From assembly GCA_001940705.1 (NCBI GenBank), contig MEHG01000011.1, positions 1 to 34,033 of the forward strand: 34,033 nucleotides of DNA, in the 5' to 3' direction. Shown here piece after piece: positions 8,121 through 17,900 of this stretch. The number at the start of each line of letters is the position of its first letter. Position 1 is the stretch's first letter. The notes below the pieces were generated by a model that did no database searches, was not told where the DNA came from, and was given only the letters and a program-made list of their open reading frames with translations. The DNA comes from Candidatus Thorarchaeota archaeon AB_25. Its GTDB lineage: Archaea > Asgardarchaeota > Thorarchaeia > Thorarchaeales > Thorarchaeaceae. The position numbers were made by a program, and so were the translations under genes.

Positions 8121-8127
8121 TTATATA
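8121..8127 (+). promoter_or_regulatory. TATA box for the 8178 membrane-protein gene
   Basis: TTATATA is a strong archaeal TATA match about 57 bases before the ATG, predicting transcription from about 8148-8152 and a leader of about 28 bases. That leader contains GGAGG at 8163-8167, ten bases before the ATG at 8178. An ATG at 8171 opens only five codons before a stop and is not the gene start. Confidence 0.6.
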
Positions 8128-8177
8128 CCGGCATTGAATCAGAATCGGTTAGAGGTTCTCGCGGAGGACAATGAGAG

Positions 8178-8549
8178 ATGGGTTGTAAAGCTGAAGGAGC
8201 TGCACAAGGCTACACAGTTCTAGGTGGTCTTGTTCTTCTTATATATGCAATTTTTCGAATATACAATGCAATGAACAGTCCCGGTCCGGGTACTGTCGAA
8301 GGACTAATTGAGATCTTTCTTGGAATCGTGCTCATTGTGATAGTTGCTCTGGCATTTGATGCATGTGGGTTCATATCTTGGAAAGTTTCGAAATCTGGGC
8401 TTCTCTTGACTGTGTTTGGATTCATCGCAATTGTGATTGTATCGTATCCAGGAATCACCCTGGATCCAATCGCATGGATGATGAGTCTGGATACACTTGC
8501 AGGATTGATGATACTACTCGGTGGACTTCTCCTCCTATTCAGAAAGTAA
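8178..8549 (+). CDS. Small four-helix membrane protein, unknown function
   Basis: This 123-residue protein is almost entirely hydrophobic, with predicted membrane segments at about residues 12-32, 42-64, 70-90 and 100-120. The short loops contain few charges. The N-terminus M-G-C-K-A-E-G is cytoplasmic or very short. There are no catalytic motifs and no recognised family. The start is supported by GGAGG at 8163-8167 and by a TATA box further upstream. It is similar in size and topology to the protein at 10048-10377, but I see no clear sequence match between the two. It is followed by the aminotransferase gene on the same strand, which seems to have its own promoter. Confidence 0.75.
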   Translation: MGCKAEGAAQGYTVLGGLVLLIYAIFRIYNAMNSPGPGTVEGLIEIFLGIVLIVIVALAFDACGFISWKVSKSGLLLTVFGFIAIVIVSYPGITLDPIAWMMSLDTLAGLMILLGGLLLLFRK

Positions 8550-8582
8550 GCATCAGATTGACGCGCTCGCCGACATCGGAAA

Positions 8583-8606
8583 TTAGATAATGGGGACGAC
8601 TCCCCA
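8583..8606 (+). promoter_or_regulatory. TATA-like element with inverted repeat before the aminotransferase gene
   Basis: TTAGATAA (8583-8590) is followed immediately by the perfect inverted repeat TGGGGA-CGAC-TCCCCA (8591-8606). If the TATA assignment is right, transcription would start near 8610 and the repeat would lie between the TATA box and the start site. That is a classic archaeal repressor position. A GGAAGG ribosome site follows at 8625-8630. Confidence 0.35.
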
Positions 8607-8638
8607 CTACGACCGTCAATTCTAGGAAGGTTGCTAAT

Positions 8639-9985
8639 ATGGACGACAAACACATCCAAATCCTCAAGGATCTAGGTTACGACCTTGATCAGAAGAATAT
8701 GACCAATGACTATTGGAAGAAAAGAGGTGCTGAAGCACTAGCTATAACAACTCAGGATCGAGATGTTTATGGCTGTCTGGACCATACCACTGGTGAAGGA
8801 GTCAAGATATTCGATATAGAAGGTACTGAATATATTGATGTCACTGGTGGGGTCGCTGTACGTGCTTTTGGACTGAGATACAAACCATATATCGAATTCG
8901 AGCAGAGTATAATCGATGTTGTCAAAGAGCTGCCTGGAATGGATTTTGATGCAATTCCTCAGACCTTACTTGCTGAACGTGTTGCTGGAATCACACCAGG
9001 AAATCACAAGAAACGCGTTGTCTTTACCACCTCAGGTGGTCGTGCTGTTGAAGGATGCATGAAATCAGCAATGGATCTGTCTGGTAAACGAAGGTTTGTT
9101 TCATTCAGACCCGCATTTCACGGACGTACAGGTTATGCTTTGGCGATGACCGCCTCGAATTCAAAGCACAAATCTGGTTTTCCACAGGGCGTGGATGTTA
9201 TTCGCGTTTTCTATCCCTATTGCTATCGTTGCCCCTATAATACGAATGTTGACGACTGTAGTTTGGAGTGTGTTGAGGCTTTGCGATACGCGTTACAAGT
9301 TGAAGGTGACGACATAGCTGCTACTGTGATGGAACCGATTTCCGGAGAAGGCGGTTTTCTCGTTCCACCCGCAAAAGCTATTCAAGGATTCTATGATTTG
9401 ACCAAAGAATACGGAGCCTACTTCATGTCCGATGAGGTTCAGGCCGGTATGGGTAGAACTGGTAAATGGTGTGCGGTTGAAAACCATGGCGTAGTTCCTG
9501 ACTATATCTCAATGGGCAAAGCACTTGGTGGAGGATACCCGATGGGTGCATCAATTGGACCTTCTCCGATGTACACTGGAGGGTCACGACACTCAGAAAC
9601 TTTCTCTGCAGAACCGAAGATGTCCCTACTCTCCTTATGGATTCTCAAGCATATGGAGGATGGTGACTATCTCAAGAAAAATGCGGAAAAGGGCGCTTAT
9701 CTTTTGAAACGGTTCAATGAACTGAAAGACAGGCACGAGGTTGTTGGAGATGCCCGTGGTATCGGTCTGATGGCTGGTATTGAGTTTGTGAAAGATAAGA
9801 AATCCAAGGAGAAAGCACCCAAGCTTCGTGACCAAATCATGAAGAATGCTGTAAAGAAACAGAAGCTCTGGGTTCTTGGATGTGGCCAAAATGTAATCAG
9901 ATTTATTCCTAGTTACATTATAACGAAGGAAGAGCTCGACGATGCTGTCGAAAGACTTGACAAGGCCATCTCAGAGTCCAAATGA
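8639..9985 (+). CDS. Class III PLP-dependent aminotransferase or racemase
   Basis: This 448-residue protein is a fold-type I PLP enzyme of the acetylornithine/4-aminobutyrate aminotransferase family. Supporting features are the Y-I-D-V-T-G-G-V-A-V N-terminal motif, the F-H-G-R-T-G-Y cofactor-stacking segment, and S-D265-E-V-Q-A-G-M-G-R-T-G-K, whose Asp pairs with the pyridine nitrogen. The PLP lysine is K294 in S-M-G-K-A-L-G-G-G-Y-P-M-G-A. A cysteine cluster C195-x2-C198-x8-C207-x3-C211 sits on an internal loop; I recall similar cysteine loops in thermococcal members, some of which are amino-acid racemases or omega-aminotransferases. The usual T-F-G-G-N-P phosphate-binding loop reads E-T-F-S-A-E-P here. 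The substrate is therefore open. The ATG at 8639 is backed by GGAAGG eight bases upstream. Confidence 0.92.
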   Translation: MDDKHIQILKDLGYDLDQKNMTNDYWKKRGAEALAITTQDRDVYGCLDHTTGEGVKIFDIEGTEYIDVTGGVAVRAFGLRYKPYIEFEQSIIDVVKELPGMDFDAIPQTLLAERVAGITPGNHKKRVVFTTSGGRAVEGCMKSAMDLSGKRRFVSFRPAFHGRTGYALAMTASNSKHKSGFPQGVDVIRVFYPYCYRCPYNTNVDDCSLECVEALRYALQVEGDDIAATVMEPISGEGGFLVPPAKAIQGFYDLTKEYGAYFMSDEVQAGMGRTGKWCAVENHGVVPDYISMGKALGGGYPMGASIGPSPMYTGGSRHSETFSAEPKMSLLSLWILKHMEDGDYLKKNAEKGAYLLKRFNELKDRHEVVGDARGIGLMAGIEFVKDKKSKEKAPKLRDQIMKNAVKKQKLWVLGCGQNVIRFIPSYIITKEELDDAVERLDKAISESK

Positions 9986-10009
9986 TTATTTTTAAAAAAT
10001 GGAATGCTC

Positions 10010-10033
10010 GCACCAGATTAGGATATCTGGTGC
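10010..10033. terminator. Hairpin between convergent genes, possible terminator
   Basis: GCACCAGAT and its perfect reverse complement ATCTGGTGC flank a six-base loop (10019-10024), halfway between two convergent genes. No T-run follows it directly. A T-rich stretch, ATTATTTTT, lies upstream just after the aminotransferase stop and could end that transcript on its own, since archaeal termination relies mainly on T-tracts. Confidence 0.4.
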
Positions 10034-10047
10034 TAAGCAAACCTAGA

Positions 10048-10377
10048 CTACAGCACCAGTAGAATCGCACCAATGATGACGAGTACGCCACCTAGGCCAC
10101 TGCTGAAGAGGTACATAAGAATACCCATAATCAGCACGACTAGCCACTTGTTGCTAAACTCAAGCGCGCTAATCTTGATGAATCCACTGTTGACAAGAGC
10201 AATCAATGAGAACAAGATTGCTAGTATACCCCAAACTAGATTTCCTAGACCAAAGTCACCCAATCCTGGAAGGATTGTGAAAGGCATTCCAAGTACTAAC
10301 AGAATACCTTGAATTAGGCCTATGAGACCACCGATTAGGATAAGAAGATCTCCAATTTTCTTCAAATCAGATGCCAT
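10048..10377 (-). CDS. Small four-helix membrane protein, unknown function
   Basis: This is a 109-residue protein with a short basic N-terminus (M-A-S-D-L-K-K-I-G) and four predicted membrane segments covering nearly the whole chain. The loops are Gly-rich (G-L-G-D-F-G-L-G-N), and the last helix ends at the C-terminal leucines. I recognise no family. The frame is open further upstream to a GTG at 10440. The ATG at 10377 is preferred because AAGGAGAG lies at 10389-10396 and because the extra residues would add a charged, unconserved-looking tail. A TATA box at 10444-10450 would give a leader of about 40 bases. It diverges from the methyltransferase gene across a region with three GTTAAC palindromes. 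Confidence 0.7.
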   Translation of the reverse strand: MASDLKKIGDLLILIGGLIGLIQGILLVLGMPFTILPGLGDFGLGNLVWGILAILFSLIALVNSGFIKISALEFSNKWLVVLIMGILMYLFSSGLGGVLVIIGAILLVL

Positions 10378-10443
10378 TTCAGATTTTTCTCTCCTTCTAC
10401 GTACATTACCCTCGAAAGGGTTACAAAATGCAATCGGCACTCC

Positions 10444-10450
10444 AATATAA
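10444..10450 (-). promoter_or_regulatory. TATA box for the 10377 membrane-protein gene
   Basis: On the minus strand this reads TTATATT, with predicted transcription from about 10420. It lies directly beside a TTAAC half-site (10453-10457) and the GTTAAC cluster. Confidence 0.45.
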
Positions 10451-10452
10451 CC

Positions 10453-10492
10453 TTAACTACTGAGTTAACTTATGTTAACTTGTAATGTTAAC
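10453..10492. promoter_or_regulatory. GTTAAC palindrome cluster, putative shared operator
   Basis: Three copies of the palindrome GTTAAC occur at 10464-10469, 10474-10479 and 10487-10492, with a TTAAC half-site at 10453-10457. They fill the 42-base space between the two divergent TATA boxes (10444-10450 on minus, 10493-10500 on plus). This is where a dimeric regulator could control both genes. The regulator is not identifiable here. Confidence 0.5.
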
Positions 10493-10500
10493 CTATAAGG
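10493..10500 (+). promoter_or_regulatory. TATA box for the methyltransferase gene
   Basis: CTATAAGG predicts transcription from about 10522. AGGTGGTC at 10542-10549 then serves as a ribosome site, seven bases before the GTG at 10557. Confidence 0.45.
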
Positions 10501-10556
10501 GTCAGAGTTTTCCTCTAGACACGCAAGGATAGAATGTCAATAGGTGGTCCAGAATA

Positions 10557-11897
10557 GTGGATATGTCAACTCCAACTGAAAGACTTGATGATTCTAATCA
10601 AGGGGACTCGATGGAGCTGTTGGAGTTTGAGGGAGATATTGACCCTGATTTTGAGATACCATATCAAGGAGAAATCCTGATCATAAGTAATGACCAATCC
10701 TACCTTACACACGGACTCCACAAGTTTCCTGCAAAGTTCTTTCCAGAACTGCCTCGTTATCTGATTAAGAAATACTCCAGGTCTGGGAACACAGTACTCG
10801 ACCCAATGTGTGGTAGTGGGACTGTAATTTTGGAATCGATGCTCAATAATCGAATTGGAATTGGAATCGATATTGATCCGATGGCGAGACTGATTACAAA
10901 AGTCAAGACCACACCGATTGATCCTGAAGTCCTGACTCTCGCTGCACGAAATCTAATTGCTCAGATTAACACACTGGATAACACTTCTGATTATCATCCT
11001 CAGATACCAGATTTTCACTATCGTGACAATTGGTTTCGCTCATTTGTCCTACTCGAGTTGGCTATCATCAATGAATCCATTGCCTCTCTTCTATCTAAGT
11101 ATCAGAATGAAATCATGGTGCAGGATCTAGGTGATTTCTTTAGAGTTGTGCTCTCTTCGATCATTAGGGATGTGTCAAATGCAGACCCTCACTGCACACG
11201 TACAGTCCTTCGAAAGAAGGTAGTTAAGACAATCGCCCCTGGCGATACCTACACCAAGTTTTCAGAAAGACTATTTCGCCAATGTGGCTCCATGTCTGAA
11301 CTCTTTGATATATCAAAGACACTGGATATCAACGACGTTCGACTCCCCCTTGGAAATGCAATTGAAACGGGACTTGACTGTGACTCAATTGATCTTGCAG
11401 TGACCTCTCCTCCCTACATTAACGCGGTGGACTATCCACGTACTCATCAGCTCGAGATGTACTGGCTTGGTCTTCTTGGTCCGAGCCCCTTATCACACGT
11501 GAAGCGGAAGTACATAGGGACTGAAACTGTTTACAAGAATGAGTATGATTCTCTGAAAACTTCTGGCTATGAAACCCTAGACCCAATACTCGCAAAGATC
11601 TACGACAAGGACCCTCGAAGATCCTTCATTGTTTTCAAGTTCTTTGAAGACATGAGGCATCAACTTGAAGAAATTTATCGCGTATTAAGACCTGGGCGTC
11701 GGTATTGCATCACAATTGGAAATAATCTCATTCGTGGGATTGAAGTTCGATCAGACCAGATTCTCTCTGAGATTGCTACCTCAGAAATAGGGTTTGAGTT
11801 AGAGAATTCCTTCTTCTCAAAACTAATTCGTCATTTCATTCGTATTCCGCGTCCTGAACGAATGTTGGGTGAATGGATACTGGTCTTGAGGAAATAA
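10557..11897 (+). CDS. Orphan SPPY-type amino DNA methyltransferase (probable N4-cytosine or N6-adenine)
   Basis: This 446-residue Rossmann-fold SAM methyltransferase has an acidic leader (about 1-45), then a motif X-like H-K-F-P-A-K-F-F-P-E-L-P-R-Y. Motif I, D82-P-M-C-G-S-G-T, follows, with G-I-G-I-D-I-D-P for ribose binding. A helical region of about 170 residues comes next, then motif IV T-S284-P-P-Y287. SPPY is most often found in N4-cytosine enzymes. The order of SAM site first and catalytic motif later is that of alpha-class amino-methyltransferases, with the middle region as a possible target-recognition domain. No restriction endonuclease lies beside it, so it looks like an orphan. 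A tRNA enzyme is less likely because no THUMP domain is visible. GTG at 10557 is chosen over ATG at 10563 because of ribosome-site spacing. Confidence 0.85.
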   Translation: MDMSTPTERLDDSNQGDSMELLEFEGDIDPDFEIPYQGEILIISNDQSYLTHGLHKFPAKFFPELPRYLIKKYSRSGNTVLDPMCGSGTVILESMLNNRIGIGIDIDPMARLITKVKTTPIDPEVLTLAARNLIAQINTLDNTSDYHPQIPDFHYRDNWFRSFVLLELAIINESIASLLSKYQNEIMVQDLGDFFRVVLSSIIRDVSNADPHCTRTVLRKKVVKTIAPGDTYTKFSERLFRQCGSMSELFDISKTLDINDVRLPLGNAIETGLDCDSIDLAVTSPPYINAVDYPRTHQLEMYWLGLLGPSPLSHVKRKYIGTETVYKNEYDSLKTSGYETLDPILAKIYDKDPRRSFIVFKFFEDMRHQLEEIYRVLRPGRRYCITIGNNLIRGIEVRSDQILSEIATSEIGFELENSFFSKLIRHFIRIPRPERMLGEWILVLRK

Positions 11898-11923
11898 TTT
11901 GTTATTTCAGGAATTTGATGAGA

Positions 11924-14900
11924 TTATCGTTTTCGTTTCTTCCTTTCCTCCAAGTCTACATCAATGCTCTTCAGGAGGTCATCAATTAGAGCACTAGGTA
12001 GATTCTTCGCTTGCTTTACAATTGATCCAATTTCCTCTGGTGGCAGACCTCTTTTTTCAAGCTGTTTGCGAAGGTCCTCAAGTTCAAAATCACTAAGTCT
12101 ATCCTCAAATTCCATTTCTTGAATTGGCACCTCAAATTCGGTGTCTTCAATTGATTTCAGAAACTCTTCGATTTTCTTCCTCGGAGCGGTTTCTGCTTCT
12201 TTCATGATTGCTTCAATTTCTATCTCTGGAACCTTCTTCCGGACCAACTCAGTTTGTAAGTCAGCACGCTCTTCTTCTGATAAGGTGTCTACTTTCTTCC
12301 TACGTTTCCTCTTCTTTGGTTCTTCTGGCTCTTTGAAGAACTCAAGTGCAAGTTCCTTAGGAAGGGTTCTAGCTTGTTCAATGATTGACTCAATTTCACG
12401 GTCACTAGCTTTTCGCTTGATTAACTCTGAACGAAGATCTTCTAGTTCCTTTTCAGATAGATGCTCTATTTTCTCTTCGACTGGTTCTGGTTTCTCTCGA
12501 GGTGTGAAACTTTGAAGAAGCAACTCGACTACATCCTTCGGTAGCTCTCTGGCCTGAGATATGAAAGACTCAATCTCATGAGACGGGATTCCACGTTTAT
12601 CAAGCTCGGCTGCCATTTCTTCAAGTTCAAGTTCTCTTAGTCGATGTTCAAAATCGATTCCTTCTTCTGCTGGCTCAGACACATCAGCTTCTTCTTCAAT
12701 GGTATCGTAAATCTCTGGTCTGGTTACAGTTGCGGCTCCACCAATCCTCTTTCTCCGTTCTGCTACGACTTCTTCCACAACCTGTTCTACAGACTTGTTC
12801 TGCACACCTGCTACTCTTATGACTTCTTGACCAATTACCTCTCTTACGAAACTGGTTTGCTGACTCATCTTCATCTTTGATATCTCAAACTTGAAGTCAT
12901 CAAGCTCTTGCTGAGTCATTCCAGTGAGTATCGCGAGATCAATAATCAGTTCATCAATTTCAGGCACTTCAATAATAATTGATACTTCTGGCATCATGGT
13001 TGGCTTTCTTTTCACTCCAATCTCTTCATGTAATTCATTGAACAATTCTGCAACAAGGGACTGCCTAGTTGGAGCACCCTTCGCAGGCTTGGGCATTCGT
13101 CCCCTGCGTAATTGCCTTATTTGTCCACTTATGACTCTGATTATTTTTGGCACTCTCAAAATACGAACCCACACAACCGCGAAAAGAATCAAGAAAATGA
13201 CAAATGCTCCGCCGTAAGTAATTACATTCTGTAGAGCAATATCTTCAGCAGAAGGACTCGCTGAAATGGAAAGGGTTACTTCACTCTCAACATAGTATGT
13301 CTTGTTGAAGTTAATTGTCACCTCTGCTGCAGCACCCGCGATTCTATGCGCTGTGGCTCTAAATTGATAGTATCCTGGGTGACTTACATCAGGACCAAGA
13401 TATTCAATTGTCACATAATTGGGTCTAGGATTGCCAATGAGAATGATGGCATCAGTAATTCCTTCTCCGGCATGTCCAGGCCACGCGTCTGAATAGAAGA
13501 CCCAAAATGTTGTGTTCATTCCCCAATTGAGCGAAATTACTGAAGGTCCTATTACCTCGAGATTGGTTTCGATTTTGATTATTGTAATCTCGAATACAAA
13601 CACAGCCGCAGTATAGTTTTCTCGCATAAATCGAATATGAAATGAAACACTGGAATGCAGACTCCAGTCAAGTGTACTGAAGACAAAGGAATAGTTGCCA
13701 TTTCCATGATTCGTTAAGAAAAGAGGACCTTCATAAACTCCTGGTCCAGTATAGAACGAGCTATTGAATATTGCATCAGGAATTCCTCTGGCATTATTTG
13801 TATCGTTGTATAGTAGGGTGACTGAAAGTATATCTCCATAGGGTACTTGTAGATTTGTCCATGTATCGCCTATTCGATAAAGTTCGGGGAGACGAATCGC
13901 GATTTCAGTGGGGACGGTTGCAATATGAATTCTAATGGTTATTTCTACATCATCATAGTTTGCCTTACGAAATTCTATTATGATTGTATATGTTCCTGGT
14001 CTAAGCTTTGTAGTATTGATTGGAATGCCATAGACCCCTTCACTTAGATAGAACGCACTACCAGATCCACCAGCCCAAGAAAATACAGAGGTGTCAGCCT
14101 GCACTCCTCGTGCATGAAAGTTGTCATAATAGGTGACGTTTACTAGACCTGTCCATCCCCAAACAAACTCATCCGTTCCTGGTGATACAATGGTTGCCTC
14201 TAGATTTCTCACGAATATTGATGTAGAATTGTCTGCTCTTTCGTAATCTTCATCGAATGGATTGGCCGAGATGACAAACGTATGTAATGCAGCAATGCCT
14301 TGACTGGTGTTAAAGTCGTAGTAATAATAACCAGCGCCACCTATCAAGATTCCATTAACGAGTGTTCCATTTGTGCCTAATTCTGGTGAGTTCCATGAAA
14401 CAAACAGACCGTCTAATCCTGTGGAGAACGGATATGATGCATTAAGGGCTGGAGCAAGAACATATACTCCAATTCTGACGACCTCCGACCAATAAACAGA
14501 AGTATATTCATAGGCTGCGGTGACATTATCTAGCCATACCACCATTTGAATTTTTGAAATCACCATAATCAGTGTTGCTGATGTATCACCATAGTTTTGT
14601 TTTGAAGCATCTAGATGAATCTGGTAACTTCCAAAACCAGCTGTCCCTGTAGATATTAGTAGTCTATAATAACCAGGGCTACCTGATATCTCAACCAAAG
14701 TAAGATTGGTGTCATAATCCCATCTAGCTGCAAGGTTTACTTCGGTCACGAGGGAGCCATCAAGAGTGTCTTCTAATTTGACGACTACTTGCGCAGTATC
14801 TCCATAGGACACAGTGAAGACGTAACCTCCTATGGGGTTGACCTCCATTGGTCTTGGTAAAAGCCTGAAAACTAACTGATAGGATGCATCAATGTAGTTG

Positions 14901-17900
14901 GGGGCACTACCTACAATCCTAACGATTATTGTGTCTGAAATAGAGCCCAAGCTTGTATCGAGAATTGCTGCGTATTTCCCAGGCTCACCAGAGGGTAGAA
15001 ATGAACCAGTCCCCCAGTCCCAGTCATAGGTGATTGTCGAGACTGAAACAGTCTGATTCCTAAGAGTGTCGTTGATTGCTGCGAATATTGTAAGGGGTTC
15101 GCCCCAATATATTTCGTTGGTTAGTCTTGGCCCACTCCAACTTACTATTAACTCAGATGGGACTGCAAGAAGGTTAATTTCCACATTTAGCGAAGTGATT
15201 GCGTAGTGTAGTAGATTCGCCTGTACAGTTAAAATCTGTGAGCCAAACTCCAAGTTGCTAGTTTGAAGCGATAGGTTATAGCTACCATCTCCCAGGTCAA
15301 TATATGATGATGAATCTCCCCAGGTTAAACTCAGAGCCGCTCCTGCAAGCGGATTATCGTTGGCATCGTAATCAACCAAGTATATCATGACTGATGTTGC
15401 GTAGCCTGCATAGTTTGTTGGTGACACAACAGCAGAAAGTCCAGCAACCCTGTTCCGCAACCCAAATACTACGGATGTCTGAGCCATCTGATATGGTGAG
15501 AGATTGATTGTCACAATGATAGATTGTAGACCAACACCCAACGAATCAATCATACTCAAAGTAATGTTGTATTGTCCACCGCCCAATGTTTGAACTAACC
15601 AAGATGATGGTTCCAGTCCTGTTGATTGATACCTAATTGAAATCTGTCCTTCTGCTCCATTTATTGGCACGCCATGGTCTGTATCTGTAAACAATATAAC
15701 AAACGAAACATCTTCATAAAATGCAACAACGGAAGGTGATGGCAAATCGCTCGAAACAGATGTCTGAATTTCACGAACAAGTCCTTGGACTTCTGGGGCA
15801 TTGATATTAGTATAGAACGGACTTACTAAGACACTCCATTGAACTTCAATATCAAAAGTGAAGACACCGAGACTCCCTAACGAAGATGTACTGATAAGAA
15901 CTCTATATTTTCCTGAATCAACACCAGTCCCTATCTGTACCCAATAGTCCACTCCTTCAACCAGGCCTGGCACCTCAGTACAATCAAAGACTATAGTTGC
16001 GCCTTCAATTCCTTCCCCTGTTCGCTGATCTGTGTATATCAGACTAATATTCATGATGTCTCCGAAAGGTGTTTCCTCAATTTGACTCAACTCAATATTC
16101 CCGACTCTACCTATAGTTGTAACAAAGACCGAGGTCGCCTCATCTTCGTAATAAGGCGCACCCGCTGTCCAATCAATCTGAATTGTTAAGTTCCAATTGC
16201 TTTCTAGAGATGCGCTTATGATGGTAGAATTGACCTGGAGTCTAAATATTGAACCAATCTGCTGAATTACATATTCACCATATGCAAGAAGAGTGGCTTC
16301 ACTGTATATCTTGATATCACTGAGAGGTACTACTACCCTTGCACCTGTTGATATATCTACAAATGCAAAATCCAATGTTATATTTTCAAGGTACCAAGTT
16401 TGACCAGGTGGAAACACTATCTCAACACTAGTTGGTCTCTCAGTAACGGGAATACTGATGTTCCGTTGAGCATCTCGGTAATGTGGTGATCCAACAGTCC
16501 AATCAGCTATAACCTGTATTGTTTTTGATCCTGGTTGTCCAAGTACTGATGTATCTACTGAGATTTCGTATTGACCCGGACTCACTTCATTGATTTCGTA
16601 GTCTACTGAGGGTACAAGCAGTACAAATTCATGATAGAGGCTTATCGTACTGCCAGAGATTCCAGATGATGATAATATGTCCTTAAACAGTATGGTGAAG
16701 TTTGCATAATCCTGATAGTGAGTCTGAGATGGTGATGAAATCAAGTCCAGACTAGTGTCACGTTCGCGCATCTCGAATGGCACTGATATGTCATTCCATT
16801 GGTAAAATGGCACTTCATATTCCGCGCTGAAATTCAACCAAAGATGATATGTCAGGCCTAGCTCAAGTGCTTGGTTACTGGTTTCAACTGTGAGCAGATA
16901 GTTCTGCAGTGAAGGTCGCCACGAACAGGTAAATAGCCAATCAGTTCCATTGAGAATCTCTAAACTTATCATGAATCCAGTATCATTTCCTATTGGAAGG
17001 AGGGTATCAAGATCCTGATAATATAGCACGATATCAAATGACTCGCCGTAGGGGATGGATCCAACGGGTTCAGCTGTCAACAATGTAGCTCGGAGGTCGA
17101 CCTCAAGGCTCTTTGTTGCACTTCTGGCTTGATAGTAAAACTCGCCTGATGAAGCTTCTATTCTGAGTGAATACAGACCGGGTTGGCTGAAGTAGGATGT
17201 ATTCAGATCAATTTGGTACTCTCCAAAACCTTGGTGTGTTATCTGGACATAACTAGAGGGTATCATTGTTATTCCAACATAAATCTCAATGATGGTTTCC
17301 AGAACAGGTTTAGAAGTTGAACCTCCAATATCAACATAAGTCACTGTAAATGTGGCATTGTTACCATATGGCGTTGCCGGAGGTGTGGGATAAGTCAAGA
17401 TTGTCTGACGCTCTGTTAGTGTCACCTCGATGAGTCGTCCGGTGACATTTGAATAGAACGGTAGTCCGCTCCAAGTAAGGTTCAGGATGAGTGTTCTCAC
17501 TCCTAATGGAGCCCCCAGCTGACTCGTGTTAAAGGAAACTGTATACAAGCTCTCAAGGGCGTTGTAGGTCAATGTGAACTCGGGTACATCTAGTGATACT
17601 ATCATTGCTACGGGGTCATAAGCAATGGGGCTGGAGGTACCTCCTGTTGTATCTTCATATGTGAATGAAAACGTAGCGTTCTCGCCAAATGGAACATTGG
17701 TGGGAGGTATGACCGAGAATGAGGCGCTTCTTGGAAGAACTCTCACAGAAATCAAATCGGTCCTGTTTGTGTAAAATGGAGAAACGCCTGCTGACCAGTT
17801 TATGAACATCTTCATCGAGAAGATACCCGTACGCCCAAGTATTGTATTATTGAAACTAATTGCATACTCTCCAGGCCTTCCACTACTGTCTATCTCCCAT

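Noticed and set aside
8171-8188. ATG at 8171 as start of the 8178 gene
   Set aside because: It is in another frame and stops after five codons. GGAGG spacing supports 8178.
10378-10440. Upstream GTG start (10440) for the small membrane protein
   Set aside because: It would bypass the AAGGAGAG site and overlap the predicted leader. The ATG at 10377 has proper spacing and begins at a natural N-terminus.
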